Positions 60,751 to 64,000 of a DNA stretch of 64,000 bases are shown here, piece after piece (positions within the stretch are counted from its first letter, which is position 1; the number at the start of each line of letters is the position of its first letter). The notes below the pieces were generated by a model. That model was not told the DNA's origin. It did no database searches and worked only from the letters and a program-made list of their open reading frames with translations. The translations under genes and the position numbers were made by a program. Location of the stretch: assembly GCA_036852015.1 (NCBI GenBank), contig JAANDG010000151.1, positions 1 to 64,000 on the forward strand, in the 5' to 3' direction. This DNA is from Pelodera strongyloides. Its lineage: Eukaryota; Nematoda; Chromadorea; Rhabditida; Rhabditidae.

Positions 60751-60881
60751 TTAATAAATAAATCAATAAAAATAGGAAAGTCAATAAGTCTTCAAACAAC
60801 AACTTCGGCGCTCAGACACATTGATAGAGTTATAGATAGGAAAAATTTTTTCCTCAATTTGCGGTGCATTGACTCATTTGA

Positions 60882-61032
60882 AGCGAAATACCGGCCGGTT
60901 TTTGAAACGCATCGTGGACAACTAACACTCGAATTTAGCTCGATTTTTTATACTAATTTATGGTCATTTACATAGCCTGCGTGAGAATGCTGGTGTACTC
61001 GATGCTTTTCAAAAACCGGCCGGTACTGCTCT
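60882..61032. mobile_element. TTAA MITE, GGCCGG family
   Basis: Begins AGCGAAATACCGGCCGG and ends CCGGCCGGTACTGCTCT. TTAA is kept on the right (61033-61036) and altered on the left. Confidence 0.75.
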
Positions 61033-61036
61033 TTAA

Positions 61037-62628
61037 ATTCTGAACCGGGTCAGAAATTTACAGAAACATCTTTGTAGAATTATAAGTGCAAAGTGCAAAC
61101 AATACAACAAAATTTGGATTTCTTACGGTGTTCCTTTGTCAGCATTCACAGTAAAGATAAAGGAATTATACTTGTACAGGAAAAAGGGAAAGAAGTAAAT
61201 ATAAAGAAGTTGTGCTAGAGTATAGTTATAATTAGATTGCAACGCGGTAACTTTGTTGGTGAGCCGTGAGAGGGCCATAGCGCTCATTCCCAAAGGAAAA
61301 GGGTGCCGCAATGGCGCCAATTGCGCGCGGCATGTGAGCGCACTCCATTTTTTTGCGCTCATAGCTCTGTCGCAGTAGTACGTGACGAGTACGGGATTGA
61401 ATTGTAGATAAAAATGAGATCCTAGTAAATAAACATCAGTCCTAACTTACGCGCATTTCGACAAATTTAAATCGGTCATAAAATGCGATCGTGACTTTCA
61501 AAATAAGAAATAAAGTCCAAAAGTTCATAGAACAATCATAACCCATAGTATTCTACTCAAGTTGTGTTTGCAGGAAATAATATATAATATATAAATAGTT
61601 CTAATCAATAATACATCGTCAACAATAAAACCCATTTTACGTGGCAACTTTGTAGCGTAACGCGCAGACTCATCGAAAAACAAACAAACACGAAAAACAA
61701 AATTAATCAAATGTCTGTTAAACTAACGCAAGTACAATAGTCAGTAGACGCACCCGACTGTAAATCGTAACCTTTAAACTTTAAAGTTCAACAAGGTAAG
61801 TTTCAGTTCGAGATGGTACATCGGTACATGGTAAATAGGTAAATTTACCGTACAAGGAATTATTCAGGCAAAAAATTCTGCTTTCAAATTCAACCGTAGA
61901 GAAATACGATTCAGAAACTACATATCATTGTGTATGGAGAGTTCAGAGCTTGTTCCTAAAAGCGGACAAAATAGTATTGCTTGGAAATTACATAGCATTT
62001 TTGGAAACTTATAGGGTTTCACAAACATGACCCTAGGATTTGACAGTAAGATTGATTTGACAGACAGTTTATAAATTTATTAGTGCATCTGTGTTAGCTA
62101 TTCGTTACCAGCTATGTGAGATGAGAGATTATTTATTGTATATGAGAATACTGTTGAGCATTTGGCCAGTACATATGAAGTATTGTGAAGCGTATGTGAT
62201 GATGGGGTTAGGGTTAGGGTAACCATTGGATTATACCTAGGTATATGTGATCAATAATCTGTAGTTTACGAACTTCAAAGAAAAATAGTCAGTATGAGAA
62301 TTGTAAAAGTCATAAAAGGACACGAATAACAGCTGATTTCCCGTAGCATCAACAGTATGTCATGTATTGGAAAAGAACATGTGAGATATTATGGAGAGGT
62401 GAAAAGATAGAGAGATTAGAGAGAGAGATTAGAGAGAGAGATTATAGAGAGAGAAAGAGAGCAACGAGATTGGTAGAGGAAGCCTAGATAGAGGGGAAAA
62501 TAGAGACACAGAGAAAGAGAAACAGAACTACACAGCGAGAGATTGAAGAAGAGTTGAATAAGCTAGCTATTTCGGCGCGAAAGAGATAATAAAATATTTC
62601 GGAAAGCTTAGAGGGCTAGAAGGGAGAC

Positions 62629-62714
<86 letters not shown>

Positions 62715-63365
62715 AAAAGAGAGGAGAGAACACTGAAAGAGACTGGAGAACTGACATAGTTTCCAAGTTTTAATCAGGCGTGCTAGAGCGAAGCATTTTG
62801 AACCCACGCAGTCTGCTCAAAGGATATTGCCATTCGCAACGCTTTTTAGCCCGCCATGTGACATAGGTGAATGATATATAATGATAGATGCAATTCATTT
62901 ATTTACTTTCTCTTCAGTCACTTCCAAATTTTTAGTGGATAATGAAATAAATAAAATAAAAGCCTACGACTTGTGGAAGCTTATTGTTTACTGCGCATGC
63001 ACGCGCCGCAGCCTACTGTGCATATGGGCATAAAGTTAGATTAAAAATATGAATTTGCAATTGTTGAAAATAGTTATGCTGTGTGTTAAATGTAAATATG
63101 AAAATTCTTCGCATGTCATAGCAATTAGATTCAAAATAATCTTTGTAGATAAGCAACTGTTCAGTTTATTTGTGTGTCCACTGATGGTGTAAAATTGAAC
63201 AGTCATGACAATAGAGAGAAAACAAAACGGGTCGAGTTATGCGGTTCCGCTTTACTTTTAAACCGGATTAATTCGAATAGTCTACCAAAGTCAAAGTTGA
63301 CGTACGAAAAAACAAAATGCACATGTTATCTCCTAGGTTTAGGCTTACTTTGGTCAGTTCACGAT
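61037..63365. other. No recognised gene; (GA)n at 62395-62730
   Basis: AT-rich DNA. A long imperfect GA microsatellite lies at 62395-62730. A GC-rich patch (GGTGCCGCAATGGCGCCAAT) at 61300-61350 may be a small inverted element. Confidence 0.45.
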
Positions 63366-63545
63366 TTATACTGAACGGCCACAAAAAAGGGCTGCGTTCG
63401 ACGGTGCACACAACCTTGAGCCCATCGAGCGGAGCACAACGGGCACACCGACGGGTGCCACGGGTCGAATGCGTGGGGATGCTAGCACACCGTGCGCTAC
63501 CTGGCGCACATATCGCGCACACGGGGGTTGGGGGGAGGGACAGTG
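63366..63545. repeat. GC-rich repeat-like patch
   Basis: GGTGCACAC, GGGCACACCGACGGGTGCC and GGCGCACATATCGCGCACAC resemble the GC-rich GGTGCGC/GGCGCA sequences at 31143-31350 and 52612-52670. ORFs on both strands here are composition effects. Confidence 0.4.
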
Positions 63546-63618
63546 GCAACACACCAAATGTTTATTTCTTCAAGAAACGGTTTCACAACTACACAAACTT
63601 GTCTTCAAGGTATGATCG

Positions 63619-63849
63619 CTAGCAAAAAAATGTTTGTCGTGTATTTTCCTTATTGTGAAATCCTTGGAGCAAATCGTCTAAACCTAAACTAAGCCGCCAA
63701 TGGCTACCATAACGTTCGTTCTGCGTAAATTCCTTCCATAAATCTTTCGTTAACGGTAAGCGTGCAAAGTCTTCAAAGCGAATGCGCACTTTCAAAACAT
63801 CAAAGAATACAGGTCTAGTAACAAAAACTGGGTTTCTTGAGCGTTTCAT
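63619..63849 (-). CDS. Small gene or first exon, unknown function
   Basis: A 76-codon ORF on the minus strand begins MKRSRNPVFVTRPVFFDVLK, continues VRIRFEDFARLPLTKDLWKE and ends TRQTFFC before TAG. The acceptor CACTTTTCAG ends only three bases before the ATG, as expected for spliced-leader addition in nematodes. The composition is that of an ordinary globular protein, with no low complexity or repeats. A GT inside (ATG|GTAGCC) could be a donor, so the protein may continue in exons to the left. No domain is recognised. Confidence 0.45.
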   Translation of the reverse strand: MKRSRNPVFVTRPVFFDVLKVRIRFEDFARLPLTKDLWKEFTQNERYGSHWRLSLGLDDLLQGFHNKENTRQTFFC

Positions 63850-64000
63850 TCTCTGAAAAGTGTCTTAAATAAAAGGTCTCCGATATATTTTTTCATAAAG
63901 TTATAAATAGACATGAAAGGTGGTCCACGGCGAAAGGTACTGTAAGAAAATTCGAAAGCTGATTCTGAACAAGACAAAAGGGTGCGCGGCGTCTGCGCCA

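Noticed and set aside
62205..62222. TTAGGG repeats
   Set aside because: Only two copies, and not the nematode telomere hexamer; likely chance.

Overview
The window is nuclear DNA from a nematode, AT-rich and full of repeats. Three things support this. The Arp2 gene is closest, from memory, to Caenorhabditis ARX-2. Introns end in TTTCAG-type acceptors, and acceptors sit just upstream of start codons as in spliced-leader addition. A short run of the nematode telomere hexamer TTAGGC lies at 52138-52160. The species cannot be named from this.

Layout: (1) 1-16050 is an array of a satellite of about 180 bp. It is in one orientation up to 2748 and inverted from there on. A GC-rich transposon with inverted ends (2844-3680) interrupts it, and a duplicated block of about 3.3 kb carries a non-satellite insert. 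(2) 16-23 kb has few recognisable genes and holds hairpin repeats, A-rich DNA, a minisatellite and a duplicated hairpin unit. (3) 24-40.5 kb holds many exon-like pieces on the minus strand. At 28.4-33.8 kb they form a tandem series of related exons, several of them broken. (4) 43196-49335 (+) is the complete 11-exon actin-related protein 2 gene, with several palindromic elements in its introns. (5) 51074-54066 (-) is an eight-exon gene, convergent with Arp2, for a 260-residue protein with an N-terminal MSP (VAP-like) domain, a coiled coil and a C-terminal RING finger. (6) 55102-59127 is a young BEL/Pao-type LTR retrotransposon with identical 557-bp LTRs and a 5-bp target duplication. It keeps gag but only scraps of pol. 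(7) 59.1-64 kb is mostly repeats, with one small gene candidate at the right edge.

The Arp2 and MSP-RING genes are the only two cellular genes that can be called confidently. Arp2 works in branched actin nucleation. The MSP-RING protein is probably a ubiquitin ligase and is the most unusual gene in the window. Palindromic elements flanked by TTAA, TTA or TA are scattered through introns and intergenic DNA, and most of the repeat content right of 25 kb comes from a few such families.
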